This document shows positions 16,636 to 26,260 of a stretch of DNA of 64,000 bases, piece by piece (the stretch's first letter is position 1; each line of letters begins with the position of its first letter). The stretch is from assembly GCF_900156865.1 (NCBI RefSeq), contig NZ_LT732529.1:4202613-4266612 (forward strand). Reading direction: 5' to 3'. This DNA is from Litchfieldia sinesaloumensis (lineage in GTDB: Bacteria; Bacillota; Bacilli; Bacillales; Bacillaceae_L). The notes beneath the pieces are model-generated. The model saw only the letters and a program-made list of their open reading frames with translations. It made no database searches and had not been told where the DNA came from. The position numbers and the translations under genes are program-made.

Positions 16636-17835
16636 TTAAAAGGAACCAGTAGAACTGTCCCCGTTATCTCCTGGGTTCTTTGTCTCTAGGGTTAGTCCCT
16701 CAACAATGACGTCTTCATCGATTTCTAGTAGGAGGCAGCGCTTGCCTTGGTACATGATGTATTTGACGTGTCGTAGGTCTTTTGGGCCAAGTGTGAGCTT
16801 GGCAACTTTGGTGTTGATTTTGATTGATTTTGGAACAAGGTTTGTTGCTTTGAATTCATGTCGTTCATCATCAACTACACTTTTAAAAGCATGCTCAACC
16901 TTTACAGTATCCACATTTTCAACGCCACTTACTTTCAAGATACGCTCAACGTCTTGGTAGTTGATCATCGGTGGTTCGCTGTCTTCCTGCTCATCTTCTT
17001 CTTTTTCCTGAACAAAGCGGTCAATTTCTTCATAGACGTTTGAAATAACATCGGACTCTACCGTGTCCCCAATTACATTTTTCAGGATCATCTCGAAGCC
17101 AATCTTATCATCTTCTGCTGTCATGATATCTTCACAGTTTAATACATCGAGAATGAACGTATAGCTTGGCTCATTTGACTTTCCAGCTGAATAAAGAACA
17201 TGATTTACATCTGCCGCATTGTCATTAAAGGCTGGAAAAAGGAAACCAGTCAACGGAGCACTCAGATTTATCACTGGATCAAGTTCAGTGTTTGGTTTAA
17301 AGGTTCTTTCGATATAATCAAAAACCAACGTCTTCTTCGGTTGGTCAATTTTATTTAGGCTACAAAGAATGAGAGGACTATAATAAACCTCATCCGAGCC
17401 GCCCATTTCAGATTCAGGGTCACGTTTTCGTGTGGGTTTACGGTATTCAGCACGTATGAACGTTACCACTGTGTCAAACTCATAGACCTTAGTAGCATAC
17501 ATTTTCTCTACGATTTGAAGCATTTGCTCTAGCCAATCCTCGGTATCTTCCATTTGTAGCCCATCATAAAGTAGGTCTCGTGTGCTATTTTCAACGCCAT
17601 GTTGGAACTTTAATTCAAAAAGCTTTATATCTAGCTGACCAGTCAGAGTCTTCTTAAAGTTATCTAAAAATAACTCCTGTGCTTCTTGTTCAAGCAACTC
17701 AAATGGCTGACATATATGATGGTAAATCTCATTGGATTCTTTTTTCACATATACATTAAAAATCTCTTTAATTTTCAAGTATTGATTATCTAATTTAAAT
17801 TGTTTGCGGATGTTTGCGACGTCTTTTTTATTCAT
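16636..17835 (-). CDS. DUF4317 family protein
   Basis: A 399-residue cytoplasmic protein beginning MNKKDVANIRKQFKLDNQYLKI, the typical DUF4317 N-terminus. The middle is acidic (QEKEEDEQEDSEPPMI near residue 275). No catalytic motif is recognisable and the family role is unknown. ATG at 17835 follows GGGAG at 9 bp. Monocistronic, with its own terminator. Confidence 0.8.
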   Translation of the reverse strand: MNKKDVANIRKQFKLDNQYLKIKEIFNVYVKKESNEIYHHICQPFELLEQEAQELFLDNFKKTLTGQLDIKLFELKFQHGVENSTRDLLYDGLQMEDTEDWLEQMLQIVEKMYATKVYEFDTVVTFIRAEYRKPTRKRDPESEMGGSDEVYYSPLILCSLNKIDQPKKTLVFDYIERTFKPNTELDPVINLSAPLTGFLFPAFNDNAADVNHVLYSAGKSNEPSYTFILDVLNCEDIMTAEDDKIGFEMILKNVIGDTVESDVISNVYEEIDRFVQEKEEDEQEDSEPPMINYQDVERILKVSGVENVDTVKVEHAFKSVVDDERHEFKATNLVPKSIKINTKVAKLTLGPKDLRHVKYIMYQGKRCLLLEIDEDVIVEGLTLETKNPGDNGDSSTGSF

Positions 17836-17971
17836 TGATCTCAACTCCCATTGTTAGATTATACATGCTGTGATGAAAAATTGTAATGATTGATTTTTTA
17901 ACATATGTCTGAGCACTACTGCTGCAAAAATCCATATACATACTGTAAAAAGCAAACAGGAGTAGATAACA

Positions 17972-19210
17972 ATGAACAAACAAAATAGTTATTTCAGATG
18001 GGTTATTTTTGCTTCTGTTTTATTTACGTATGTAGTCATGTCAAGTCAACGCACTGCCCCTGGATTAATTACAGACCAATTGATGACGGACTTTCAAGTC
18101 ACTGCAACAACAATAGGACTACTAACTAGCATTCAATTTCTCGTGTATACAGGTTTGCAAATGCCGATGGGAATTTTGGCAGATCGATATGGACCTAATT
18201 TTTTTCTTATATTTGGCGCAATCCTAACGGGTGTCGGGACCATTATTTATAGCGTAGGAACCCATGAGTTCATCCTCTTTTTTGCACGGATTTTAACAGG
18301 AATAGGGGATGCGACCATTTGGGTGAATCTAGTCCTCATACTAAGTAGATGGTTTAACGAAAAGGAATTTACGCGTCTAATTGGTGTGGCAGGAATGACT
18401 GGAAGTCTCGGATTTCTATTGGCCACGGTTCCTTTTTCTGCATTAATCGTTCTTTTAGGTTGGCGAGGAGCATTCCTTTCAGGAGGAATCCTCTTATGTT
18501 TGTGTGGGACCTTTCTCTATTTTGTGCTAGTGAAAAAGCCTGGCCATTCTCTTATTGAGAGAAAAGAAGTTCAACGTGAAAAAACACAGGTTTTACTGCG
18601 TCGGACCTTTTCAAGTCGTCAAGCATGGGCCTTGTTTCTATGCCATTTTGGTCTTGTCGGTGGTTATTTAGGGTTTATCGGTTCATGGGCTGTGCCATAT
18701 GGAATCGAATTTTATGGGCTCACGCGTATGGAAGCAAGTCAGTTCATTATGATTAGTTTAATCGGGGCTCTAATTGGCGCTCCCTTGATTGGTTGGATTT
18801 CTAGTCGATTAGGAAAAATCAAACGACCTTATCTCTTTTTTCATATCGTAACAGTCCTATGTTGGTCAGCTTTTCTACTATTTGTTGAAGGACCACCATT
18901 ATTCTTGCTCATTTCTCTTTTCTTTATCATTGGATTTGCGTTTGGCTCTAACTCTTTAACCTTTGCTGTCGCTCGAAAAACCTTTCCAACAAGTGAAGCG
19001 GGCATGGTGACAGGGTTTGCGAATACGGGAGGATTTTTAAGCGCGGTTTTACTTCCCGCCTTTTTCGGATTCGTATTGGACCATTTCCATGCAGGCTACT
19101 ATTTTGGTTTCATCATTCCCCTCGTATTTTCCATCTTTGGATTGATTGGAGTGAATCTTATCAAAGAGAAAACCCAGGTCACGAACGTTACGTTACCATC
19201 AAATGAATAA
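17972..19210 (+). CDS. MFS transporter
   Basis: A 412-residue, 12-span major facilitator. Motif A is seen as GILADRYGPNFFLIFGA near residues 70-86 and a weaker copy as GWISSRLGKIKRPYLFF. Sequence style (SSQRTAPGLITDQLMTDF in loop 1) is like the anion/organic-acid or nitrate-type MFS members, so an organic anion is a possible substrate; this is a guess. Monocistronic; the next gene starts about 110 bp downstream. Confidence 0.75.
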   Translation: MNKQNSYFRWVIFASVLFTYVVMSSQRTAPGLITDQLMTDFQVTATTIGLLTSIQFLVYTGLQMPMGILADRYGPNFFLIFGAILTGVGTIIYSVGTHEFILFFARILTGIGDATIWVNLVLILSRWFNEKEFTRLIGVAGMTGSLGFLLATVPFSALIVLLGWRGAFLSGGILLCLCGTFLYFVLVKKPGHSLIERKEVQREKTQVLLRRTFSSRQAWALFLCHFGLVGGYLGFIGSWAVPYGIEFYGLTRMEASQFIMISLIGALIGAPLIGWISSRLGKIKRPYLFFHIVTVLCWSAFLLFVEGPPLFLLISLFFIIGFAFGSNSLTFAVARKTFPTSEAGMVTGFANTGGFLSAVLLPAFFGFVLDHFHAGYYFGFIIPLVFSIFGLIGVNLIKEKTQVTNVTLPSNE

Positions 19211-19318
19211 AATCTGGAATCGCTTGCAAATCCCTTTCCGAAAAAAATAGATAGGAGTATAATGAAAATTGTGATTACAATGTATAAAATCGGGGATATA
19301 AGGGAAAGGGGAATACAG

Positions 19319-20851
19319 ATGGAAAAACTACAGCAAAGTATGTACAAACTAATTGTAGAGACATCAACAAGACTTCCAAAGGATGTACGTAGAGCAGTTG
19401 CTCGCGCAAAAGCAAGTGAAAGTGCCGGTACGCGTGCTGCTATGTCTCTTTCAACCATCACCAACAATATTTCAATGGCAGATGTAAATGTATCTCCAAT
19501 CTGTCAGGATACAGGTTTACCAACCTTCAAAGTGAAAACTCCTGTTGGAGTGAACCAATTAAAAATCAAAGCGGCAATTCGTGAAGCAATTGTTGAAGCT
19601 ACTAAAGATGGAAAACTCCGTCCGAACTCAGTTGATTCATTGACTGGAAAAAACAGTGGGGACAACCTGGGTGAAGGAGTTCCTGTAATTAAATTTGAAC
19701 AATGGGAAAAAGATTACATCGATGTCCGCTTAATTTTAAAAGGTGGCGGATGTGAAAATAAAAACATTCAATATAGCTTACCGTGTGAGCTAGAGGGACT
19801 TGGTCGTGCGGGTCGTGACCTAGATGGAATTCGTAAGTGTATCATGCACTCTGTCTACCAAGCGCAAGGGCAAGGCTGTAGTGCTGGATTCATTGGCGTT
19901 GGAATCGGAGGAGACCGCACTTCTGGTTATGAGTTAGCAAAAGAACAGCTTTTCCGCTCTGTTGAAGATGAGAATCCAAACGAAGATCTTCGCAAACTTG
20001 AAGAATACGTAATGGAAAATGCGAACAAGCTTGGTATTGGTACGATGGGCTTTGGTGGTGAAACAACGCTACTTGGTTGTAAAGTTGGTGTGATGCACCG
20101 TATCCCTGCTAGCTTCTTTGTTTCTGTTGCCTACAACTGCTGGGCGTATCGCCGTCTAGGTGTCACTCTTGATGCAGAATCTGGTGACATCAAAGACTGG
20201 TTATACCAGGATGGGGAAGAAATCGACTTCTCTAAAGAACAAGAAGAGGTTGAAGTGAAATCTGAGACTCGTGAGGTTGTGCTACAAGCACCAATCACTG
20301 AAGAGCAGATTCGTGAACTAAAAGTTGGTGATGTGGTTAAAATCAACGGCCGTATGTTTACTGGCCGTGACGCAATCCACAAGCATCTTTCTGAAAATGA
20401 TGCACCGGTTGATTTAGACGGTCAAATTATTTATCACTGTGGTCCGGTTATGCTTAAGGATGAAGATGGAAACTGGCATGTGAAAGCTGCCGGCCCAACA
20501 ACAAGTATTCGTGAGGAGCCTTACCAAGGTGACATCATGAAAAAGTTCGGCATCCGCGCTGTAATCGGTAAAGGTGGAATGGGACCAAAAACACTTGCGG
20601 CACTTAAAGAGCATGGTGGCGTGTACCTAAATGCAATCGGTGGAGCTGCACAATACTATGCAGACTGCATCAAGTCAGTTGATGGTGTCGATCTCATGGA
20701 GTTTGGTATCCCTGAAGCAATGTGGCATCTATCCGTAGAAGGCTTCACAGCCGTTGTCACAATGGACTCTCACGGCAATAGCTTACACGAGGACGTCGAC
20801 AAATCATCACTAGAAAAATTAGAACAATTCAAAGAGCGAGTATTCGCTTAA
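19319..20851 (+). CDS. fumA: Class I (4Fe-4S) fumarate hydratase
   Basis: A 510-residue iron-sulfur fumarase, interconverting fumarate and malate in the TCA cycle. Both halves are fused: the alpha part (DVNVSPICQDTGLPTF, KGGGCENKN, GQGCSAGFIG, GCKVGVMHRIPAS) and the beta part (GDVVKINGRMFTGRD, then HCGPVM and GKGGM). The conserved cysteines bind the oxygen-sensitive cluster. ATG at 19319 is preferred because AAGGGG precedes it. B. subtilis relies on class II CitG, so the class I enzyme is typical of other Bacillaceae. Terminator follows. Confidence 0.92.
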   Translation: MEKLQQSMYKLIVETSTRLPKDVRRAVARAKASESAGTRAAMSLSTITNNISMADVNVSPICQDTGLPTFKVKTPVGVNQLKIKAAIREAIVEATKDGKLRPNSVDSLTGKNSGDNLGEGVPVIKFEQWEKDYIDVRLILKGGGCENKNIQYSLPCELEGLGRAGRDLDGIRKCIMHSVYQAQGQGCSAGFIGVGIGGDRTSGYELAKEQLFRSVEDENPNEDLRKLEEYVMENANKLGIGTMGFGGETTLLGCKVGVMHRIPASFFVSVAYNCWAYRRLGVTLDAESGDIKDWLYQDGEEIDFSKEQEEVEVKSETREVVLQAPITEEQIRELKVGDVVKINGRMFTGRDAIHKHLSENDAPVDLDGQIIYHCGPVMLKDEDGNWHVKAAGPTTSIREEPYQGDIMKKFGIRAVIGKGGMGPKTLAALKEHGGVYLNAIGGAAQYYADCIKSVDGVDLMEFGIPEAMWHLSVEGFTAVVTMDSHGNSLHEDVDKSSLEKLEQFKERVFA

Positions 20852-20867
20852 TATATAGTTTCGGTGA

Positions 20868-20897
20868 GCCCGTTACGGTTATGCGTAGCGGGTTTTT
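20868..20897 (+). terminator. Terminator of fumA
   Basis: CCCGTTACG and GCGTAGCGGG form a stem with wobble pairing, followed by TTTTTCTG. Confidence 0.8.
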
Positions 20898-20930
20898 CTG
20901 TTAATCGATTTTTAGCATATTTATAGGCCA

Positions 20931-21060
20931 GGGCATAAAAAATTTCGAGTACGGCGCAATTATTGAAAGATGGGGAACAATCAATTGGAGTTAGGGCACA
21001 ATTATTGAAATATATGGCACAATTAGTTTAAGGTAGGGCAGATAAAGTCGAGTTTAGGTA
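20931..21060. repeat. Imperfect tandem repeats with a 21-bp period
   Basis: GGC-core units (best copies GGGCACAATTATTGAAA and GGCACAATTAG) have their core at 20932, 20953, 20974, 20995, 21016 and 21037, exactly 21 bp apart, with a decayed seventh copy near 21057. The array lies between the fumA terminator and pdaA. No ORF. Function unknown. Confidence 0.75.
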
Positions 21061-21187
21061 CTAATCCCCACACCCCATTTATATACCTCCACCTCACAAA
21101 ATCTTTTTGGTAAACTATTCCCTGCATGAACTCCCTAAATGTGGTAAAAACTAACCCTACTACTAACGGAGTTTGGGAGGTTTTATT

Positions 21188-21997
21188 TTGAAAAGGCTTT
21201 GTGGCATACTTCTTCTTTTAACAGTTACCTTTTCATTCGCTGGTGCCCACCAAGCGGCAGCAGCCTATTCGAACGCACCTATACATTGGGGCTTCAAAAA
21301 GAGCAAAAATCATGAACCAGCCTCAGCAGGCGATGCGTATGAAAAACTACTCGCAAAATATGGATCATATTATATTGGAGACACAACAAAAAAAGATATC
21401 TACCTTACTTTTGACAACGGGTATGAAAATGGCTATACCGGACAAGTTCTTGATGTGTTAAAAGAAAAAAAGGTCCCTGCGACTTTCTTTGTAACGGGGC
21501 ACTATCTAAAAGACCAAGCCGACCTTGTTAAACGAATGGCAAAGGAAGGCCATATCGTTGGAAATCATTCATGGTATCATCCGGATTTAACACGAGTAAG
21601 TGACGAGCGTTTACGAAAAGAATTGGATTCAGTTCGCGAAGAAGTAAAGGAGCTGACCGGGCAAGACGTAACCTATCTTCGTCCACCACGTGGCATATTC
21701 AGTGAGCGAACATTAGCTCTATCGAACAACCTTGGCTATCAAAATGTGTTCTGGTCGCTAGCTTTTGTAGATTGGCATATCAACAATCAACTTGGATGGG
21801 AATATTCCTACAATAATATCATGAGGCAAATTCATCCTGGTGCGATACTCTTACTGCATACCGTTTCAAGAGATAATGCGGAAGCACTTGGAAAAGCGAT
21901 TGATGATTTACGGAAAGAAGGCTATACCTTCCGTAGCTTAGACCATCTCATGGCGGAAAAGTCGATCAAAGAAGGGCTGTTGTTTGACTTAGACTAA
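21188..21997 (+). CDS. pdaA: Delta-lactam-biosynthetic peptidoglycan deacetylase PdaA
   Basis: A 269-residue secreted polysaccharide deacetylase needed for muramic delta-lactam in the spore cortex, so that germination hydrolases can recognise it. Signal peptide at 1-27 (KRLCGILLLLTVTFSFAGA). NodB motifs: TFDNGYEN (PdaA variant of TFDDG) near residue 75, HSWYHPD zinc ligands near 121, RPPRG, and LLLHT near the end. TTG at 21188 is favoured over 21173 because GGGAGG lies 7 bp upstream. Supports a spore-forming host. Confidence 0.92.
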   Translation: MKRLCGILLLLTVTFSFAGAHQAAAAYSNAPIHWGFKKSKNHEPASAGDAYEKLLAKYGSYYIGDTTKKDIYLTFDNGYENGYTGQVLDVLKEKKVPATFFVTGHYLKDQADLVKRMAKEGHIVGNHSWYHPDLTRVSDERLRKELDSVREEVKELTGQDVTYLRPPRGIFSERTLALSNNLGYQNVFWSLAFVDWHINNQLGWEYSYNNIMRQIHPGAILLLHTVSRDNAEALGKAIDDLRKEGYTFRSLDHLMAEKSIKEGLLFDLD

Positions 21998-22004
21998 AAG
22001 AAAG

Positions 22005-22035
22005 AAGGACTTAGAATATACCTAAGTCCTTTTAT
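22005..22035. terminator. Bidirectional terminator after pdaA
   Basis: AAGGACTTAG and CTAAGTCCTT form a near-perfect stem around a short A/T loop, followed by TT; shared with the convergent lipoprotein gene. Confidence 0.8.
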
Positions 22036-22637
22036 CAATTCATATATTTTTCAACCAATTCATAGCATCGTTCCCTAGTGAACTCTGCTTGTGCACTTAT
22101 TTTAACTAAAGACTCCATTGTCCCGCCTTCATGCAGGGCAGCTTCTTCACTCGCCACTCGATATTTTTCTTTAATCCAACGGCGCTGTTCTTCCCGTAGC
22201 TTATCCATTTGTTCAGTAGGTAGCTGTTCTTCTAAAGTAGCAAAAATTTTATTTAATGCATCATCCCACGCTTTATAGGTTAATGATGCAATTTCATCCA
22301 TCTCAATTTGAGTCTCCCCTTGGGGTTGGTTTTCCAATTCTACTACAATTGCATCGAGTTCAGTAAGGAATTGTTCCTTAAGAGGGTTTTCTTCTGATGG
22401 AATCTCTTCTGAAGCCCCATTTTCATTGACTTCTTGTGTATTTTCTTCACTATCAACTGAAGCTGGTTCTTCATTCTTTTCTTCTGAAACCTCAACTTCA
22501 TTTGACTCGGCTGTTTCAGGTGATTCATCTTCAACGCTTTTAAAGGGTTCATCCTTAGGCAAACTTGCCTCCTGCTCGGCATTTCCGCAAGCGACCAAAC
22601 TTACCGATAAAACAGTAAATAATAAAAACTTTTTCAT
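22035..22637 (-). CDS. Lipoprotein with LprI-like (DUF1311) domain
   Basis: A 200-residue predicted lipoprotein. The lipobox is LVAC with Cys17 as acylation site. Residues about 20-85 are a disordered, very Glu/Ser-rich linker. The C-terminal part (TYKAWDDALNKIFATLEEQLPTEQ, then LREEQRRWIKEKYR) matches the LprI-like N-terminal / DUF1311 helical domain, which in some proteins inhibits lysozyme. Convergent with pdaA. A cell-envelope role is likely. Confidence 0.75.
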   Translation of the reverse strand: MKKFLLFTVLSVSLVACGNAEQEASLPKDEPFKSVEDESPETAESNEVEVSEEKNEEPASVDSEENTQEVNENGASEEIPSEENPLKEQFLTELDAIVVELENQPQGETQIEMDEIASLTYKAWDDALNKIFATLEEQLPTEQMDKLREEQRRWIKEKYRVASEEAALHEGGTMESLVKISAQAEFTRERCYELVEKYMN

Positions 22638-22794
22638 TGAAAAAAACTCCTTATGAATATATATTACATAGGAATCTATATGTAGTAGCTAGATCATTAT
22701 GTATGTTTCTCTAAGTATAAAAGTGGATAGTCGAAACATCAACAAAAAAGGTAAAATGGTAAAAGGTACTGTTTGAATGTAGGGAGGAATCATC

Positions 22795-23118
22795 ATGAAT
22801 GCATATACTCTTCTAATCCTTGCGATTATTAGTGAAGTATTCGGCAGCTCGATGTTAAAAGCAACAGAAGGTTTTAAACGATTTCTACCTACTTTTGGGG
22901 TAATCATTGGATATGGCCTAGCATTCTATGCGCTATCACTCTCATTAAACACCTTGCCACTTGGGCTAGCCTATGCCATTTGGGCAGGAGTTGGGACGGC
23001 ACTGACTGCGGTAGTAGGAATCATCGTCTATAAAGAGAGTGTCGATATGAAAAAAATTCTCGGATTCCTTTTAATTATCGGGGGAGTCGTTTTATTAAAT
23101 GTGGGAGGGGGTCACTAA
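22795..23118 (+). CDS. SMR-family efflux subunit (first of a pair)
   Basis: A 107-residue small multidrug resistance protein with four membrane segments. The conserved Glu14 is in AIISEVFGSSMLKATEGF and the family signature ALSLNTLPLGLAYAIWAGVGT is present. Stop and start overlap with the next SMR gene (TAATG), so they form a paired heteromeric pump like YkkCD or YvdRS. Substrates of paired SMRs range from cations to guanidinium. No guanidine riboswitch was seen in the 150-bp leader. Confidence 0.85.
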   Translation: MNAYTLLILAIISEVFGSSMLKATEGFKRFLPTFGVIIGYGLAFYALSLSLNTLPLGLAYAIWAGVGTALTAVVGIIVYKESVDMKKILGFLLIIGGVVLLNVGGGH

Positions 23119-23477
23119 TGAGAGGGTATTTGGCGTTATCCATTTCAATAGTAGGTGAAATTTTTGCAACAACCATGTTAAAAATGTCAGAAGGATTCAC
23201 AGTTCTGTATCCGTCCATTGGTGTCATTATTGGATATGGTCTAGCATTCTATTGCCTAGCCCTATGCTTAAAAACCCTGCCGCTGAGTTTGGCTTATGCG
23301 ATTTGGTCTGGTGTAGGAACAGCTCTAACTGCAGTCATTGGCGCACTTATGTGGGGCGAGGTGTTTGACATTCTTAAATTAGCAGGTATCGCCTTAATCA
23401 TTGGTGGCGTGATTTTATTAAATTCTTCGAAGAATGAAGATGTAGAAAAGGAGTCACCAAAAGCAAAGGCACTATGA
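23118..23477 (+). CDS. SMR-family efflux subunit (second of a pair)
   Basis: A 119-residue partner of the preceding protein, with the same four-span fold, conserved Glu14 (ISIVGEIFATTMLKMSEGF) and signature LPLSLAYAIWSGVGT. It has a longer C-terminal cytoplasmic tail (KNEDVEKESPKAKAL). The ATG overlaps the upstream stop, so translation is coupled and a 1:1 heteromer is expected. Confidence 0.85.
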   Translation: MRGYLALSISIVGEIFATTMLKMSEGFTVLYPSIGVIIGYGLAFYCLALCLKTLPLSLAYAIWSGVGTALTAVIGALMWGEVFDILKLAGIALIIGGVILLNSSKNEDVEKESPKAKAL

Positions 23478-23532
23478 TTAATACGTAAACCTTATTATAA
23501 TGAAAGGGAATACATAATAAGGGGGAGTAGAA

Positions 23533-23844
23533 ATGGTTGGAGAATGGGAAAATGCAGAACCAGGGGTAAAACGAAAAATATTCCCACCGGGTGAATCGGT
23601 GATGATGATGGAAGTTCACTTTGAAAAAGGTGCAGAAGGGTATCAACACAGTCACCCACATGAGCAACTCACGTACGTAATGAAGGGAAGCTTTCAGTTC
23701 ACAATTGAAGGGGAGCAAACAACGGTATCTCAAGGAGAAACCATTTTTATCCCAGGGAACCATAAACATGGCGTTTTTGCATTAGAAGAAGGTATCTTAC
23801 TCGATACGTTCACACCACTTCGTGAAGATCTACTAAAGAGGTAA
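23533..23844 (+). CDS. Single-domain cupin protein
   Basis: A 103-residue cupin. Motif 1 contributes His residues in YQHSHPHEQLTYVMKG (near 38-53) and motif 2 in IPGNHKHGVFALEEG (near 76-90), enough to bind a metal. The GGGGGAG RBS precedes the ATG. The small cupins have varied roles (isomerase, dioxygenase, sensor); none can be assigned. Confidence 0.75.
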   Translation: MVGEWENAEPGVKRKIFPPGESVMMMEVHFEKGAEGYQHSHPHEQLTYVMKGSFQFTIEGEQTTVSQGETIFIPGNHKHGVFALEEGILLDTFTPLREDLLKR

Positions 23845-23850
23845 ATTAAG

Positions 23851-23880
23851 GAATCCCCTTGCTTGCAGGGGGATTTTTTT
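23851..23880 (+). terminator. Terminator after the cupin gene
   Basis: AATCCCCTTG and CAGGGGGATT form a stem around CTTG, followed by TTTTTT. Confidence 0.85.
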
Positions 23881-23939
23881 ACTGTCCAAATGGTATAATG
23901 TGTACTAACACGTATGAATCGAATAGAAAGTTGTGTGTA

Positions 23940-25337
23940 ATGATGAAACAACAAAAAGAAAACCAAGCAAAGTTAGAGGTGGGACAAACATTCCCCCTTA
24001 CAATAAAACGACTCGGAATTAATGGAGAAGGCGTTGGATATTTTAAACGGCAGGTTGTCTTCGTACCGGGTGCACTTCCAGGTGAAGAGGTAGTGGTGGA
24101 AGCAACAAAGGTTCATCCGAAATTCTCTGAAGGTCGAGTTAAAAAGATTCGTAAAAAGTCAGAGCATCGTGTAAAACCACCATGTCCAATCTATGATCAG
24201 TGTGGCGGATGCCAACTTCAGCACTTGGATTACCGTCAGCAATTGAAAGAGAAGCGGGACATTGTTGTTCAAGCCTTTGAACGATACGGTAAGACACCAA
24301 TTGAAAAGCTCAATATAAAGGACACAATTGGAATGGACAATCCATGGAGCTACCGAAACAAAAGTCAGTTCCAAGTAGGACTAGATAAACAAAAAGTGAT
24401 TGCGGGACTTTACGGCTTAAATTCTCACAAGCTAATCGATATCGCTGATTGCATGATTCAGCATCCAGCAACGAGCAAGGTTACTCAAACTGTTAAAATG
24501 ATACTCCAGGATCTAAAAATATCCATTTACAACGAGCGAAAACGAAAAGGATTAGTGCGTACAATCGTTACTAGAGTAGGCGTTCAGACCGGAGAAGTAC
24601 AACTAGTCTTAATCACAGCCCAAAAAGAAATCCCAAGAAAAGCACTATTAATAGAAGAAATCACAAAAAGGTTACCAGAAGTAAAATCAATCATCCAAAA
24701 CATCAACGGACAAAAGACGTCCCTTATTTTTGGTGACGAGTCGATTCACTTACACGGAAACGAAGTCATTCAAGAAACACTTGGAGACCTTTCATTTGAG
24801 TTATCAGCTAGAGCCTTCTTCCAATTGAACCCAGAACAGACCGTCAAACTATACGATGAAGTAAAAAAAGCAGCACAATTAACCGGTAAGGAAAAAATCG
24901 TCGATGCGTACTGTGGAGTTGGAACAATCGGACTGTGGCTAGCAGATGGGGCAGCCGAAATCCGTGGAATTGAAATTATCCCAGAAGCCATTGAAGATGC
25001 GAAAAAAAATGCTAAAAAACACGGCTTCAAAAACGCTACCTATGCAGTAGGAAAAGCAGAAAACCTCCTGCCAAAATGGGTAAAAGAAGGCTGGCGACCA
25101 GACGTCATCGTCGTTGACCCACCACGTACCGGGTGTGACGATCAATTCCTACAAACGGTCTTAAAAGTAAAACCGAAGAAAATGGTGTACGTGTCTTGTA
25201 ATCCATCTACCTTGGCAAAGGATATTCAAGTTTTGTCGAAGCTTTATAAGGTGGAATATGTGCAGCCGGTGGATATGTTTCCGCATACGGCGCACGTTGA
25301 GTGCGTCTCGCAACTCATTTTAAGAGAAGGCAACTAA
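23940..25337 (+). CDS. rlmCD: 23S rRNA (uracil-5-)-methyltransferase RlmCD
   Basis: A 465-residue class I methyltransferase that makes m5U in 23S rRNA. A TRAM RNA-binding domain ([18 protein letters not shown]) opens the protein; [10 protein letters not shown] and a later ADC supply the iron-sulfur cysteines; VVDPPRTGC and [11 protein letters not shown] hold the SAM and catalytic-Cys motifs. A TATAAT at 23892-23897 puts transcription after the earlier open start at 23859, so ATG 23940 is chosen. The C-terminal [10 protein letters not shown] region appears to be the integration site of a mobile element. Confidence 0.92.
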   Translation: MMKQQKENQAKLEVGQTFPLTIKRLGINGEGVGYFKRQVVFVPGALPGEEVVVEATKVHPKFSEGRVKKIRKKSEHRVKPPCPIYDQCGGCQLQHLDYRQQLKEKRDIVVQAFERYGKTPIEKLNIKDTIGMDNPWSYRNKSQFQVGLDKQKVIAGLYGLNSHKLIDIADCMIQHPATSKVTQTVKMILQDLKISIYNERKRKGLVRTIVTRVGVQTGEVQLVLITAQKEIPRKALLIEEITKRLPEVKSIIQNINGQKTSLIFGDESIHLHGNEVIQETLGDLSFELSARAFFQLNPEQTVKLYDEVKKAAQLTGKEKIVDAYCGVGTIGLWLADGAAEIRGIEIIPEAIEDAKKNAKKHGFKNATYAVGKAENLLPKWVKEGWRPDVIVVDPPRTGCDDQFLQTVLKVKPKKMVYVSCNPSTLAKDIQVLSKLYKVEYVQPVDMFPHTAHVECVSQLILREGN

Positions 25338-25366
25338 CCTTATGGGGCGTTGCCTTTGCCTTTTTA
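25326..25366 (+). terminator. Terminator of rlmCD
   Basis: AAGGCAAC (25327-25334) pairs with GTTGCCTT (25349-25356) and is followed by TGCCTTTTT. It overlaps the rlmCD stop codon. Confidence 0.75.
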
Positions 25367-25708
25367 ATTCTCTTGAAGCGGATTAACAAAACTATAGTGA
25401 ATATGGACATCACCATTAGGGCTACAAGTTATTTTCTCAACTAATGAGTGCAAAATTTGTGGTGTTAATTCCTTAAGAGCTAACACATCTTTTAACTTAT
25501 TTCCTAAATGTATTGCATAATCTTCATTTTCGCAATCCTGCATTTTTTCATTAAGTTGACTTTTCTTTAACTGAAGGGACTTGATTTTGTTATCCGTTAA
25601 ATCTCGATACTCTACTAATTCGACTCTTGTAATGACTATGCTTTGCGATTTGGAAGTATGTATGATTAGCTTGCCTTGATGTAAAGAGATAGGGAACTGC
25701 TGAAAAGT
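25364..25708 (-). pseudogene. C-terminal remnant of a serine recombinase
   Basis: An open frame of 114 codons without a plausible start. It contains VELVEYRDLTDNKIKSLQLK, then KLKDVLALKELTPQILHSLV and ends EKITCSPNGDVHIHYSF. This is the layout of the C-terminal tail of large serine recombinases: a coiled-coil of charged residues, a TPQ-type helix, then a final V-x-KI-x(5-7)-G-x-(V/I)-x-I-x-Y strand. An in-frame TGA blocks it upstream and the catalytic domain is gone. It points toward rlmCD, as integrase genes do at the edge of integrated elements. Confidence 0.65.
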
Positions 25709-25739
25709 TCAGTTTTAGGTAATTACCGCCAAAATTAAA

Positions 25740-25785
25740 GCCCAAGAATGATAAAATTATACCATTCTTGGGTTTTTTTTATTAA
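25740..25785 (+). terminator. Isolated strong terminator hairpin
   Basis: CCCAAGAATG pairs with CATTCTTGGG and is followed by eight T. No intact gene ends upstream on this strand other than rlmCD, so it is probably left from a lost gene of the element. Confidence 0.7.
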
Positions 25786-26260
25786 AGTTTTTTTGCCTCT
25801 TAAATAACCACGGTGAACCGTATCATAAGTAAATGATGTTTTTAGACAAGTACCTCCCCTAAAGGTTGGGGAGGCTGGTTATTTCCCAACGGAAGTAAAA
25901 ATGATAAAAAAAGTATTGTCGAATTATAAAGAGAATGGAATTACAAATTTTAGAATTCTATTAAACTAAAAATGTTCTACCATCAAATTTTTTAGCTGCT
26001 GCTCTACCCCTCTTTAGTTGCTTTAATTTCTCCAATTTAAGCCTCCATTAAACTTCTTTTTTTACTCGCATTAATACTCACTTTATTGAACGATCTTTCT
26101 GAAGTACTAATTTAAGTGTCCAGTACATCCAGTAGGAAACCAGTGCGCTGAAGTTTTAGCGGTGCGGGGTTCAAGCACTGGCCAGAATTTTATCATAAAG
26201 GATTTCCATTAGTGAATAGAGAATTGTACTATTGTCATGAAAATTCAAGGAGTGAGGGTA
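25786..26260. other. Non-coding scar region with hairpins
   Basis: No intact ORF. It contains the hairpin CCTCCCC (25853-25859) / GGGGAGG (25868-25874), which is similar to end hairpins of IS200/IS605 elements, and a second dyad CCAGTGC (26140-26146) / GCACTGG (26175-26181). Both look like debris of mobile DNA, but neither can be assigned with certainty. Confidence 0.4.

Noticed and set aside
22640-22794. Guanidine (ykkC) riboswitch before the SMR pair
   Set aside because: No ykkC-type conserved sequence or structure is visible in the 150-bp leader.
26160-26181. tRNA-like GGTTCAAG segment
   Set aside because: It resembles a T-loop, but the acceptor, D and anticodon arms cannot be formed around it.
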